A stretch of DNA of 24,553 nt from CAYVWB01 sp964455395 (GTDB lineage: Bacteria; Desulfobacterota; Desulfovibrionia; Desulfovibrionales; Desulfovibrionaceae): NCBI GenBank assembly GCA_964455395.1, contig CAYVWB010000066.1, positions 1 to 24,553 on the forward strand. Direction: 5' to 3'. Positions 14,593 to 23,859 of the stretch are shown one piece after another. The notes under the pieces are model-generated. The model saw nothing but the letters and a program-made list of their open reading frames with translations. It was not told where the DNA came from and did not search any database. Position 1 is the first letter of the stretch, and every line of letters begins with the position of its first letter. The position numbers and the translations under genes were made by a program.

Positions 14593-14668
14593 CTGAAAGC
14601 GCTTTGTTTTTTTCATTATGACAAACTCGGCAAATTTGCTTACCTTTTTCTTACGCCATTGTTCTGGA
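14593..14668 (+). promoter_or_regulatory. AT-rich upstream region of the Amt-kinase gene
   Basis: This stretch is clearly AT-richer than its surroundings. It holds the palindromes AAAGCGCTTT (14596-14605), followed by a run of seven T, and GCAAATTTGC (14630-14639). ATGACA at 14619-14624 with a 17-nt spacer to TACCTT is a poor sigma70 candidate. I see no sigma54 -24/-12 pair, which might have been expected for nitrogen control. It probably contains the promoter and perhaps a repressor site; the T-run may also help terminate the upstream gene. Confidence 0.4.
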
Positions 14669-14693
14669 GTCCTCCCCCCGGAGTAGCTTGTTC

Positions 14694-17600
14694 ATGCCAC
14701 CGCTTTCCATGGATACCCTCTGGGTGCTCATCGCCGCGACGCTCGTCTTCATGATGCAAGGCGGGTTCATGTGCCTGGAGTCGGGCTTCACCCGGTCCAA
14801 GAATTCCATCAACGTCGCCATCAAGAACCTCTCGGACTTCATGCTCTCCGTGCTCCTCTTCTGGAGTGTGGGTTATGGCGTCATGTTCGGCGCAAGCCAA
14901 GCGGGTCTTGTCGGCGCAGACGGCTTCTTCTTCCCCTTCGAAGGCCCTGCTTCCGGCGCGGCGTTCTTCTTCTACCAGGCCATGTTCTGCGGCACGGCGG
15001 GCGCCATCTTCTCCGGCGCCGTGGCGGAACGCATGCGATTCGGCGCGTACCTCATGGTGGTTTCCTTGCTGGTGTTGGCGGTGTACCCGCTTTTCGGCCA
15101 CTGGACCTGGGCCGGCCTGGACGGCGGGTCCCCCGGGTGGTTGGAGCGACTGGGCTACGTGGACTTCGCCGGCAGCATGGTGGTCCACGGCGTGGGGGGC
15201 TTCATCGCATTGGCTTCCCTGCTCGTCATCGGACCGCGGCAAGGCCGGTTCGCGGAAGACGGCTCCCCGCAGGAGATCACCGCTTCCAATCTGCCGCTGG
15301 CCGTGCTGGGCGCGCTGCTGCTGTGGTTCGGCTGGTTCGGCTTCAACGGTGGGTCCACCCTGGCGCTCACGGAGGCCGTGCCCGGCATCCTCGCGCGGAC
15401 GGCTCTTGCCGGCGCAGCCGGAGCGCTTTCCCTGCTCTTCACGAGCTGGCGGATGCGTGGCGCGCCGCGGGTTCAAGCCATCATCAACGGCGGTCTGGGC
15501 GGTCTGGTGGCCATCACGGCGTGTTGTCATTGCGTAAGCACGTGGGAAGCCGCGCTCATCGGCGCAGCGGCCGGTCAAGTGACCTTGTGGAGCGAACTCC
15601 TCCTGGAGCGGCTGCGCATCGACGACGCCGTGAGCGCCGTCCCCGTGCATCTGGTCTGCGGCGTCTGGGGCGTGGTCGCCGTGGCGCTCTTCGGGGACCC
15701 GGCGATTCTCGACACGGGCCTTACCATGCTGGAACAACTCGGCGTGCAGCTGCTGGGCGTCTTCATGGCTGGCGTCATCGCTTTCGCTGTGCCCCTGGCG
15801 GCGCTCAGGGCGTTGAACCGACTCTACCCCTTGCGTGTCTCCGCGGAAAACGAGCGCCTGGGACTCAACGTCTCCGAACACGGCGCCAAGACCGAGACGC
15901 TGGAGCTTTTTCAGGTGATGGAACGCCAAGCCGGCAGCGGGGACATGAGCCTGCGCGCGCCGGTGGAGCCCTTCACGGAGGTGGGGCACATCGCTGCCCG
16001 GTACAATGAAGTGATGGACACCCTGCAAGCCGCCATGGCGCAGACCCAGGCCATCGTGGATACGTCCCGGGACGCCATCCTCACCTGCGCGGCCATGGGC
16101 AAGCGCGTACTGCGCGCCAACGCCGCCGCCACCGCGCTGTTCGGCTATGAGAGTTCCGAATGGGCGGGCATGCCCATGGCGCGATTGCTGGTGGACGCCG
16201 CGCCGGAAGGACCCATCCGCACGCTGGTGAGCGGCGCGCGCGTGGAAGTGGACATCCTGCGCAAGGACGGCGCCGTCTCTCCCACGGAAGCCGTGACCAC
16301 CACCGCGCATGTGGGCGAGGAGACCCTGCTCTTCACCACCTTCCGGGACATCACCGAACGCAAACAGGCCGAAGCGCAGCTCAAGCAAGCGGAGGAGCGC
16401 TACCGCGTTCTCATCGAGAACTCGCCCACAGGAGTCTTCCAGTCCACGCCGGAGGGCCGTTTCCTCACCATGAACCGGGAGTACGCGCGCATCTACGGCT
16501 ACGATTCGCCGGAAGCGATGATCCGCGAAGTGAGCAATATCAACAGCTCCATGTATGTGGATCCCGGCGACCGCGACGAATTCCTCGCCCTCCTGCGGGA
16601 GCGCCGCCGCGTCACCCATTTCGAGACGCGCTGCTACACCAGAACCCGCGAGGTGGTGTGGATTTCCCTGAATGCGCGAGCCACCTTCGACGACGACGGC
16701 CGCCTGGAGCGCATCGACGGCTTCGCCATGGACGTGACCGAGCAGAAACGCGCCCGCGAGCTGCTGAAGGCTTCCGAATCCCGTTTCCGCAGCCTCTTCG
16801 AAGACTCGCCCATCGCCTTGTGGGAAGCGGACTTCTCCGGTCTGCGCCGGTATCTGGAAAACGCTGCGGCCTCGGGCGTCACGGATATCCGCGCCTACTT
16901 CATCGCGCATCCCGAATCGCTCTGGGAAGCGGCTCGCGAGGTCGTCCTGCTGGACGTCAACAAGATCACCCTGGAGCTGTTCGAGGCGCCATCCAAGGCA
17001 AGCTTCCTCGCTGCGGGTTTCGTGGGCGCGCTCACCGAGGCTTCCTTGCCGTATCTGCGTGAAGAGATTGCAGCTTTCGCCGAGGGCGCGGCTTCCTCCA
17101 CTGCGGAGAGCGCGCACCGCACCATGCGCGGCAGAACGCTGCACACCCTCGCGCACACGGCCATCTCCCCGGACGCGCTGGAGACATGGTCCCGCGTCCA
17201 TATCTCCATCCAGGACGTCTCCAAGCGCAAAGCCGCCGAGCGCCGCGTGAAGGAGGTGCAACAGAATCTCCAGGCCATCGTGGAGCTTTCCCCCCTCGGC
17301 ATCTTCCGTGTGCTGGACGGCGCCGTGGTCAGCGCCAACCCGGCCGCCGCGCGTCTGCTGGGATATGCGGACGCGGAGACGCTCATCGCGCAGGCGCCGC
17401 CCGCCGTCGAACTCTTCCGGGACGACGCCGAGTTGCGGCGCATCCAGGCCGCCCTCGCCGCCGGGGAGCCAGTGGAGAACCACGAGGCCCAGCTGCGCCG
17501 GCAGGACGGCGCCCTCGTCTGGCTCTTCATGAGCGTTCGGCCCATTCACAACCTCGGCGGGGAAGAAGGCGAGGGAGACTGCTCGCAGGCGCAGGCCGGC

Positions 17601-20252
17601 CCAGGCGCGGAGAGCGGGCGCATCCAGTGCGTCTCGGGTTGGGAAGCGTACGTTTCTGACGCCTCCCTGCGCAAGGAAGCCGAGGAGGCGCTCATCCGCG
17701 CCAAAGACGCCGCCGAGAAGGCCACGCGCTCCAAGAGCGAGTTTCTCGCCAACATGAGCCACGAGATCCGTACGCCCATGAACGCCATCATCGGCATGAG
17801 CGATCTGCTCATGAACGCCGGCCTCACCGCCAAGCAGCGCGAGTACCTCACCGTGCTGCGCTCCTCTGCGCGGTCGCTCCTGGGACTCATCAACGACATC
17901 CTGGACTTCTCCAAGATCGAAGCCGGCCGCATCGAGCTGGAGCGCGTCCCCTTCCGCTTGCGCGATATCCTGGAGGAAGTGACCGACAACTTCCGGGACA
18001 AGGTCGCCGAAAAGGAAATCGAGCTGGTGACGGACATTCCCGCAGACATCCCCAACCACCTCGTGGGCGACCCCCTCCGCCTGCGCCAGGTGCTCATCAA
18101 CCTCACCGGCAACGCTTTCAAGTTCACGCGCCACGGCGAGATCATCATCCGCGCGCACGTGGAAACCCGGGAGCCCGAGGCCGTGGCGCTGCGCTTCGCC
18201 GTACAGGACACGGGGGTGGGCATCCCGCAGGACAAGCTCGCGCACATCTTCGAATCCTTCACCCAGGCGGACAGCTCCACCTCCCGCAAATACGGCGGCA
18301 CCGGTTTGGGGCTCACCATCAGCCGCAAACTGGCGCGCCTGCTGGGCGGCGAAGACGTCGTCGTGCAGAGCGAGGAGGGCCGCGGCTCCACCTTCAGCTT
18401 CTTGGCCCGTTTCGAGATGAAGGACCCCCGCGACATACGGGAAGAAACCGTGCCGCGCGAGCTGACAGGCATGCGCGTGCTGGTGGTGGAAGACAACCAC
18501 GCCAGCCGGCTCATGCTGCGCCGCATGCTGGAGGACTTCGGCATGTCGCCCCTGGAAGCCGCCACCGGCGAAGAAGCCCTCGCCCTGCTGGAGACGACCG
18601 CGCAAGCCGAGAACCCTCTGGGACTGGCCGTGGTGGACTGGAAACTCCCCGGCCTGGACGGCATGGCCGTGGCCGAGGCGATCCTCGCCGCGCCGCGCCA
18701 TCCCCCTGTCATCATGATCAGCGCGTACGGCCGCGACAAGGAGCTCGTGGCGGCTGAAGCACTCGGCGTCTCGGCGTTTCTCACCAAACCTGTCAAGCAA
18801 TCCACCCTCTTCGACGTGATCATGGAGCTCTTCGGCGGCCCCCGGCGTGGCGACGCCGCGCCACCCGACGGCGCGCTGCCCCTCTTCGAGGACGCGCGCT
18901 ACCACGGCGCGCCCTTGCTGCTGGCGGAGGACAACCCCGCCAACCAACTCGTGGCCACAGAGGTGCTCAAGCTCGCCGGCTATCAGGTGGACGTCGCCGA
19001 GAACGGCCGCCGCGCGCTGGAGATGGTCCAACAGAAACAGTACGCCGCCGTGCTCATGGACGTCCAGATGCCAGAAATGGACGGCCTCGAGGCCACCATG
19101 CGCATCCGCAGCTGGCTGGATGGCGCGCCTCTGCCCATCATCGCCATGACGGCCAACGCCATGAAAGGCGACCGCGAAAAGTGTCTGGACGCCGGCATGG
19201 ACGACTACCTCCCCAAGCCCATCGATCGCGTCGCTCTCTTCAAGACCCTGGAGCGCCACATCGACCCGGCGTTTCTGAACACCGCGCCGGCTACGTCCTC
19301 CCATGCCGCCGAAACGCAGGAGCCTGTCGAAAACGCCGAGACAGACGCGACTGCTGCAATGGCCGATCCGGCTGAGACGGACGAAACCGCTGAGACGGGC
19401 GCCGCCATCACGCAGAATCGGACGGACCACGCCGCCATGGCCGACACCCCGGCCGCTCCGCTCCCCCCGGACGAAGTCGACCCCGACGTGCTGGACGCCG
19501 CCGGCGCCATGCGCCGTCTGGGCGTTTCGGCGGCGGTGTACGCCAGGCTCCTCGCCAACACCGTGCGTTCGCAACAGGCGCTTCCGGAGAAACTCCACGC
19601 CACGGCGCAGCGGGTTGCGGCGTCCCGAACCGCGCCAGGGGAGCGGTCAGACGAGTCCGACGTGGCGGACGCACACCACGACCTGCTGGACAGTCTCGCT
19701 CTGGACGCGCATTCCCTGGCCGGCGCCGCCGGCAACGTGGGCGCCAACGCGTTGCGCCGGGCCGCCAAGTCCCTGGAGCTGGCGGCTCGTGAGCGCTCCC
19801 TCCAGGCGCTGCCTGCGCTGGCGGAGACCGTGCGCCGTCGCTTCGCGGAGGTCGACGCCGCCATGGAGCTGGCGACCGCCCCCGACACCGCTGATGCGGC
19901 CCCCATGGCGGACGCCTCCGCCACCCCGGACATCACCCCGAACGTCAACCCGGACGTCAACCCAAACATCACCCCGGACATCATCGGAGACGCCGCGCAC
20001 GTCTCCCTGGCGGACTTCCGCCGCGCCCTGGAAGCGCTGCGCCCGCCCCTGGTCAAAGCCAATCCAAGACAGGTCCGGGAGGCGCTGGCCGCGCCGCGCG
20101 CCCTGGCCGCACATTTCCGCGACGGCTACCGCGACGAGTTCGCCGCCCTGGAGCGCTTGGCGAACGCGTACCGATTCAAGGAAGCCGTCGCCGCCGTGGA
20201 TGCCCTGCTCGACAGACTCGCGCACGCCGAGCCCCCCGGCAAGATGTCCTGA
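14694..20252 (+). CDS. Ammonium transporter fused to hybrid histidine kinase (Amt-HK)
   Basis: 1852-aa fusion. Residues 1 to about 390 form an Amt/MEP/Rh channel with both pore histidines, His165 (VVHGVGG) and His319 (VPVHLVCG), close to AmtB positions 168 and 318. A HAMP-like linker follows, then four PAS-type domains starting near 450, 569, 697 (with a long insert) and 858. The kinase core has NMSHEIRTPMNAI with His1023, DTGVGIPQ and GGTGLGLTISRKLARLLGG. Two receivers follow with phospho-acceptors Asp1315 (VVDWKLPG) and Asp1456 (LMDVQMPEMDG), then a low-complexity acidic linker and an HPt-like helix bundle with AHSLAGAAGNVGA, His1673. GGAG precedes ATG 14694 by 10 nt; TTG 14688 and ATG 14709 are alternatives. 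Amt-kinase fusions are known ammonium sensors (Kuenenia Ks-Amt5). Ammonium binding probably drives a His-Asp-His relay, perhaps to the cyclase encoded next. Confidence 0.93.
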   Translation: MPPLSMDTLWVLIAATLVFMMQGGFMCLESGFTRSKNSINVAIKNLSDFMLSVLLFWSVGYGVMFGASQAGLVGADGFFFPFEGPASGAAFFFYQAMFCGTAGAIFSGAVAERMRFGAYLMVVSLLVLAVYPLFGHWTWAGLDGGSPGWLERLGYVDFAGSMVVHGVGGFIALASLLVIGPRQGRFAEDGSPQEITASNLPLAVLGALLLWFGWFGFNGGSTLALTEAVPGILARTALAGAAGALSLLFTSWRMRGAPRVQAIINGGLGGLVAITACCHCVSTWEAALIGAAAGQVTLWSELLLERLRIDDAVSAVPVHLVCGVWGVVAVALFGDPAILDTGLTMLEQLGVQLLGVFMAGVIAFAVPLAALRALNRLYPLRVSAENERLGLNVSEHGAKTETLELFQVMERQAGSGDMSLRAPVEPFTEVGHIAARYNEVMDTLQAAMAQTQAIVDTSRDAILTCAAMGKRVLRANAAATALFGYESSEWAGMPMARLLVDAAPEGPIRTLVSGARVEVDILRKDGAVSPTEAVTTTAHVGEETLLFTTFRDITERKQAEAQLKQAEERYRVLIENSPTGVFQSTPEGRFLTMNREYARIYGYDSPEAMIREVSNINSSMYVDPGDRDEFLALLRERRRVTHFETRCYTRTREVVWISLNARATFDDDGRLERIDGFAMDVTEQKRARELLKASESRFRSLFEDSPIALWEADFSGLRRYLENAAASGVTDIRAYFIAHPESLWEAAREVVLLDVNKITLELFEAPSKASFLAAGFVGALTEASLPYLREEIAAFAEGAASSTAESAHRTMRGRTLHTLAHTAISPDALETWSRVHISIQDVSKRKAAERRVKEVQQNLQAIVELSPLGIFRVLDGAVVSANPAAARLLGYADAETLIAQAPPAVELFRDDAELRRIQAALAAGEPVENHEAQLRRQDGALVWLFMSVRPIHNLGGEEGEGDCSQAQAGPGAESGRIQCVSGWEAYVSDASLRKEAEEALIRAKDAAEKATRSKSEFLANMSHEIRTPMNAIIGMSDLLMNAGLTAKQREYLTVLRSSARSLLGLINDILDFSKIEAGRIELERVPFRLRDILEEVTDNFRDKVAEKEIELVTDIPADIPNHLVGDPLRLRQVLINLTGNAFKFTRHGEIIIRAHVETREPEAVALRFAVQDTGVGIPQDKLAHIFESFTQADSSTSRKYGGTGLGLTISRKLARLLGGEDVVVQSEEGRGSTFSFLARFEMKDPRDIREETVPRELTGMRVLVVEDNHASRLMLRRMLEDFGMSPLEAATGEEALALLETTAQAENPLGLAVVDWKLPGLDGMAVAEAILAAPRHPPVIMISAYGRDKELVAAEALGVSAFLTKPVKQSTLFDVIMELFGGPRRGDAAPPDGALPLFEDARYHGAPLLLAEDNPANQLVATEVLKLAGYQVDVAENGRRALEMVQQKQYAAVLMDVQMPEMDGLEATMRIRSWLDGAPLPIIAMTANAMKGDREKCLDAGMDDYLPKPIDRVALFKTLERHIDPAFLNTAPATSSHAAETQEPVENAETDATAAMADPAETDETAETGAAITQNRTDHAAMADTPAAPLPPDEVDPDVLDAAGAMRRLGVSAAVYARLLANTVRSQQALPEKLHATAQRVAASRTAPGERSDESDVADAHHDLLDSLALDAHSLAGAAGNVGANALRRAAKSLELAARERSLQALPALAETVRRRFAEVDAAMELATAPDTADAAPMADASATPDITPNVNPDVNPNITPDIIGDAAHVSLADFRRALEALRPPLVKANPRQVREALAAPRALAAHFRDGYRDEFAALERLANAYRFKEAVAAVDALLDRLAHAEPPGKMS
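19929..19988 (+). repeat. Degenerate 12-bp tandem repeat encoding (D/N)(I/V)(T/N)P
   Basis: Four full units and one decayed unit, in frame, give DITP-NVNP-DVNP-NITP-DIIG from residue 1746 of the Amt-kinase. It forms a Pro-rich spacer after the HPt-like domain and probably arose by slippage. Confidence 0.85.
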
Positions 20253-20267
20253 CCCAAGGAACGACTC

Positions 20268-21644
20268 ATGCACGATCTCTCGCAATGCGCCCTGCTCGTG
20301 GTGGACGACGTCAGCGCCAACATCGACGTTTTGGTGGAAATGCTCGCAGACCTCTACGAACTCGGCGTGGCCCTGGATGGCCACAGCGCCGTGGAATACG
20401 CCCGCGAACACAAGCCGGACTGCATCCTCATGGATGTGCAGATGCCCGGCATGGACGGCATCGAAGCCACGCGCCGCATCAAGGCTCTGCCCGGCCTGGA
20501 GGCCACCCCCATCATCATGGTCACCTCCTCCGACGACGAGGAGACCCTCGCTGCAGCGTTCGGCGCCGGCGTGGCGGACTATATCCACAAGCCCCTGCGC
20601 AAGCTGGAGCTGCTGGCCCGCGTGAACGCCGTCCTCCGCCTGAAAATGGAGCAGGACCGGCGCTTGGCCCGGGAGCGGGAAGTCTCCGCCATCCTGGACG
20701 CCATGCTCACCCTCGTCTTCTATCTGGACCCCGCGGGCCGGCTTGTTCGTGTCAACGAAGCCGTGCGCCGGGAGCTGGGCCGCAGCGACGAGGCGCTCCT
20801 CGGCAAGCACATGGAGGAGCTCTTCCCGAAACACACCGCCCAAGCCATGGCCGATCTCAGCCGACGAGCCGCCGCCAACGGCGGCCTCCTGCGAGAGGAA
20901 CGCCAGCTCGCCTTCACCGAAGGCCGCGAACGCTGGTACGCCATGGACCAGACCCCCCAGCGCGACGCCAGCGGCGAATACGCCGGCGTCATCATCTTCG
21001 CTCATGACATCACCGCGCGCAAACAGGCCGAGGAGCAGCTGCGCGAGCTCGCCACCACGGACCCCCTGACCAAAGTCTGGAACCGACGCCACTTCCTTGA
21101 ACTGGCCGATCAGGCCCGCCGCCGCGCCGAACGCTTCGATACGCCCACGACCCTGCTCATGCTCGACGCCGACAACTTCAAGCACGTCAACGACACCCAC
21201 GGCCACGAGGTGGGCGACACGGTGCTCAAGCGGCTTGCGGAAATCACCATCCAGTCCGTGCGCGACGTGGACATCGTGGGTCGGCTGGGCGGCGAGGAGT
21301 TCGTGGTGCTCCTGCCCGAGACGAACCTCGAAGCCGCCTGCGCCGTGGCCGAACGCATCCGCGCCCGCGTGGCGGACTGCGTCTTCGAAGCGACCCCCGC
21401 GCAGCCACAGAGGACCTTGCGCGTCACCGTGAGCATCGGGGTGAGCTGCCTGCCCGGCCTGACCCACGACTGTCACGGCGTGCGTCTGCAGAGCAGCATG
21501 GACCCCAGCCAACGCCGCGGCGAAGGCGCGTCACGGCAGCACGAACGCTTCGCCCTCATCGAGGAAATGTTGCGCGCAGCGGACGAAGCCCTCTACCGCG
21601 CCAAGAAAGTGGGCAGGAACTGCGTGGTGGTGGCGACGCCCTGA
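20268..21644 (+). CDS. REC-PAS-GGDEF response regulator, diguanylate cyclase
   Basis: 458 aa. The receiver (1-125) has Asp13-Asp14 and phospho-acceptor Asp56 (LMDVQMPGMDG). A PAS domain (about 140-250) with LVFYLDPAGRLVRVNEAV follows, then a GGDEF domain. The active-site motif is intact as GGEEF, and RDVD lies five residues before it, the position of the product-inhibition I-site. The product should therefore make c-di-GMP and be feedback-inhibited. A short Ser/Arg/Gln-rich insert (about 410-425) interrupts the C-terminal part. AAGGA lies 7 nt before the ATG, and the gene starts 15 nt after the Amt-kinase stop, so the two are co-transcribed. It is the likely final acceptor of the Amt-kinase relay, linking ammonium to c-di-GMP (inference from order and domains). 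Confidence 0.93.
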   Translation: MHDLSQCALLVVDDVSANIDVLVEMLADLYELGVALDGHSAVEYAREHKPDCILMDVQMPGMDGIEATRRIKALPGLEATPIIMVTSSDDEETLAAAFGAGVADYIHKPLRKLELLARVNAVLRLKMEQDRRLAREREVSAILDAMLTLVFYLDPAGRLVRVNEAVRRELGRSDEALLGKHMEELFPKHTAQAMADLSRRAAANGGLLREERQLAFTEGRERWYAMDQTPQRDASGEYAGVIIFAHDITARKQAEEQLRELATTDPLTKVWNRRHFLELADQARRRAERFDTPTTLLMLDADNFKHVNDTHGHEVGDTVLKRLAEITIQSVRDVDIVGRLGGEEFVVLLPETNLEAACAVAERIRARVADCVFEATPAQPQRTLRVTVSIGVSCLPGLTHDCHGVRLQSSMDPSQRRGEGASRQHERFALIEEMLRAADEALYRAKKVGRNCVVVATP

Positions 21645-21727
21645 TGCGGCGCCCGGGTGCGTGGCTGAGATCGAACCCCGACAGCAGGCGAAGCGGCCGA
21701 GCCGTCGTCCACCCGCCTTCCGCCCCC

Positions 21728-22501
21728 TCACCCCCCGACGATGCGGCCGTCCTCCACCAGAACGCGGCGGCTCGCGTACTCTGCAGTGGCTTCATCGTGC
21801 GTCACCAGCACCACGGTGGCGCCACGCTGGTGAATGTCGCTGATGAGCGTCATGATCTCCCGGCTGGTGGCGGCGTCCAGCTGCCCCGTGGGTTCGTCCG
21901 CCAGCAGCAGGGAGGGCTCGTTGATGAGCGCGCGAGCCAAGGCCACCCGCTGCTGCTGCCCCCCCGACAGCTGGGACGGCCGGTGGCGCGCGCGGTCCTG
22001 CAGGCCCACCATGGCGAGCAGCGCTTCCCCGCGAGCGCGCAAGGCCGACCGGCTGCGGCCGCTGTAGAGCCCGGGCATGAGCACGTTGTCCAACGCGCTG
22101 ATGTACGGCACCAGATAGAAGGACTGGAAGACGAAGCCGATGGCGCGGTTGCGCACGGCGCTGGCCTCGTCGTCCGGCAAGCCCGCCACGTCGCGGCCTT
22201 CCAGCAGATAGCGGCCCGAGCTGGGGCGGTCCAAGAGACCGATGATGTGCAACAAGGTGGATTTGCCCGAGCCGGAAGTACCCTGCAAGGCCACGAACTC
22301 GCCACGCGCCACGGCAAGGTCCACGCCGTGCAGCACGGTGACGTCATCCAGCGCGGCGCCGTCCGCCTCCGCGTGCGCATCGTTCCCCTTCTGACGCCCG
22401 GCGTCGCCGCCGGCGCGGGGGTAGCGTTTCACCACGCGTTCCAGCTGGATGAGGGGGGCTGTCGCACCATCGGGGGCGGCGCGTGAGGCGGAGGCGGGCA
22501 T
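21728..22501 (-). CDS. MacB/LolD-type ABC transporter ATPase
   Basis: 257 aa from the ATG at 22501, with AAGGA about 11 nt upstream. The frame is open further upstream but would overlap the adaptor gene. The motifs are Walker A GTSGSGKST, signature LSGGQQQR, Walker B LLLADEPTG and the switch VTHD. Layout and HIIGLLDRPSSG fit the MacB/LolD/FtsE-like group that drives extracytoplasmic export or lipoprotein release. A charged insert of about 25 residues (near 28-52) sits before the first conserved strand. It follows the adaptor gene by 58 nt. No FtsX/MacB-like permease follows; the next gene is convergent, 83 nt away, so the permease must be elsewhere or lost. Confidence 0.92.
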   Translation of the reverse strand: MPASASRAAPDGATAPLIQLERVVKRYPRAGGDAGRQKGNDAHAEADGAALDDVTVLHGVDLAVARGEFVALQGTSGSGKSTLLHIIGLLDRPSSGRYLLEGRDVAGLPDDEASAVRNRAIGFVFQSFYLVPYISALDNVLMPGLYSGRSRSALRARGEALLAMVGLQDRARHRPSQLSGGQQQRVALARALINEPSLLLADEPTGQLDAATSREIMTLISDIHQRGATVVLVTHDEATAEYASRRVLVEDGRIVGG

Positions 22502-22559
22502 GGGGCGTGTTTTCCTTGCAGAAGCGGAGCGGATGGCGGGCCAGATGGAGTCACGCCGT

Positions 22560-23726
22560 TCAGCGACGCCCGCCGCGCCCTCCACTGTCGGCATTCTCGG
22601 TTTCAGGGAGGATGATCTGCGTGGCGACGCGTTCGCCTTCCTCAAGACCGGAAGCCACCTCGCTGTGAGTCAGGCCCCGCAGGCCCAGGGTAAAGCCCTC
22701 GCCCTCCAGCAGGCGGCGGGGCGCGCCGAGGTTCGTGGCGTTTCCGGAAGCATTGGCGGCGCTTTCGAGCGCACTGGCGGCGGCGCGCTCTTCCACGACG
22801 AAGACGGCCATGCCGTCGCCGACCCACTTGAGGGCGTTGTTGGGCAGCGCCAACACGTCTTCGCGTGACTCCACCACCACACGGCATTGGGTGGTCATCT
22901 CGGGACGCAGCCACTGGGCTTGTTCCGTCGTCAGTGGACAAAGGACCTGGTAGTAGACGATGTTGTCGCGGATTTCGGGTTGGGGGTAGATCTGCTCGAC
23001 CTGTGTCTCGAAGACGCGGTCGGGGTAAGCGTCCACGGTGAACTCCACGGGTTGCCCCGGCTCCACGCGGCCCACGTCGGTTTCATCCATGTAGATCCAC
23101 ATTTCCAGCCGGGTGGGATCGAGTACGGTGATGAGGTTGGCCACTTGCAGGCCGGTCACCACGGTCTCGCCCTCCTGCGCGGAGATCTGACTCACCACGC
23201 CGTCGATGGGACTGTATATTTTCGTGTAGGAGAGTCGTACGCGGATGGCGTCCAACTCGGCTTCACGGCGTGCGACCTCGGCGGCGCGGATGCGCGCGTT
23301 CTCCTCGGCCTCTTCGAGGGTGTCGCGGTCCACGAGCTGTTTTTCGTAGAGTTCGCGCTGACGGGCGAGGTCGTAGCGGGCGTATTCTGCGCGGGCTTTG
23401 GCGATTTCGTGATCGGCCTGGGCCTGGCGCAACTGGGTGCGCAGTTCGCGGTCGTCGATGGCGGCGATGAGCTGACCCTTGAGCACGCGGTCGCCCACGC
23501 GGTAGGGCAGCTCGACGATTTCGCCGGTGGCGCGCACGCCTATCTTGACCACGGCGCCTACCTGGGATTTGACGATGCCTGTCGCCTCCAGCACTTCACG
23601 GACGTCGCTTCTGGCCACACGAGCCGTCTCCAGCACGCGGACAGCCGTCTCTTGTCGGGGTCCGAAATAGAGCCAGCCGCCATAGCCCAGGCCGGCCAGG
23701 AGGATGAGGATGATGAGGGTTCGCAT
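22560..23726 (-). CDS. MacA/HlyD-type periplasmic adaptor (membrane fusion protein)
   Basis: 388 aa from the ATG at 23726, preceded by AAGGA 4 nt upstream. The frame extends further but that part is Arg-rich and noncoding in style. A single N-terminal membrane segment (about 3-19) anchors the protein. It is followed by a half-lipoyl segment, a helical hairpin rich in Arg/Glu/Ala (about 90-160, with LRQAQADHEIAKARAEY), and the return lipoyl part TKIYSPIDGVVSQISAQEG. Beta-barrel and membrane-proximal regions come last (VEPGQPVEFTVDAYPD, LRPEMTTQCRVVVE). This is the order in MacA and related adaptors of tripartite pumps. Cargo is unknown; it pairs with the ATPase encoded downstream. Confidence 0.9.
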   Translation of the reverse strand: MRTLIILILLAGLGYGGWLYFGPRQETAVRVLETARVARSDVREVLEATGIVKSQVGAVVKIGVRATGEIVELPYRVGDRVLKGQLIAAIDDRELRTQLRQAQADHEIAKARAEYARYDLARQRELYEKQLVDRDTLEEAEENARIRAAEVARREAELDAIRVRLSYTKIYSPIDGVVSQISAQEGETVVTGLQVANLITVLDPTRLEMWIYMDETDVGRVEPGQPVEFTVDAYPDRVFETQVEQIYPQPEIRDNIVYYQVLCPLTTEQAQWLRPEMTTQCRVVVESREDVLALPNNALKWVGDGMAVFVVEERAAASALESAANASGNATNLGAPRRLLEGEGFTLGLRGLTHSEVASGLEEGERVATQIILPETENADSGGRGGRR

Positions 23727-23797
23727 GCGGTCCTTGCCGTCTCGCGGTCTGCGGTGGTCAACCCGTGTGCGGAAAAAGATCGTGTTCCGAAAAGGGG

Positions 23798-23826
23798 AGG
23801 ATACGCGAGTGGTGAATTTCCGTCCA
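23798..23826 (-). promoter_or_regulatory. Candidate promoter for the adaptor-ATPase operon
   Basis: Read on the minus strand: TGGACG (-35, 23826-23821), a 17-nt spacer and TATCCT (-10, 23803-23798). Each box matches the consensus at 4 of 6 positions, and the -10 lies about 70 nt before the ATG at 23726. Confidence 0.45.
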
Positions 23827-23859
23827 CGAAAAAAGGCGTTTTCCTCGGGCTCCTGTCGC

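Noticed and set aside
14640..19598. Minus-strand open frame of 1652 codons opposite the Amt-kinase
   Set aside because: No recognisable domain, His/Gln/Gly-rich composition and no ribosome binding site; explained by codon bias of the sense gene.
19929..19988. CRISPR-like or regulatory repeat
   Set aside because: The 12-bp units are adjacent, in frame and encode a Pro-rich linker; there are no spacers.
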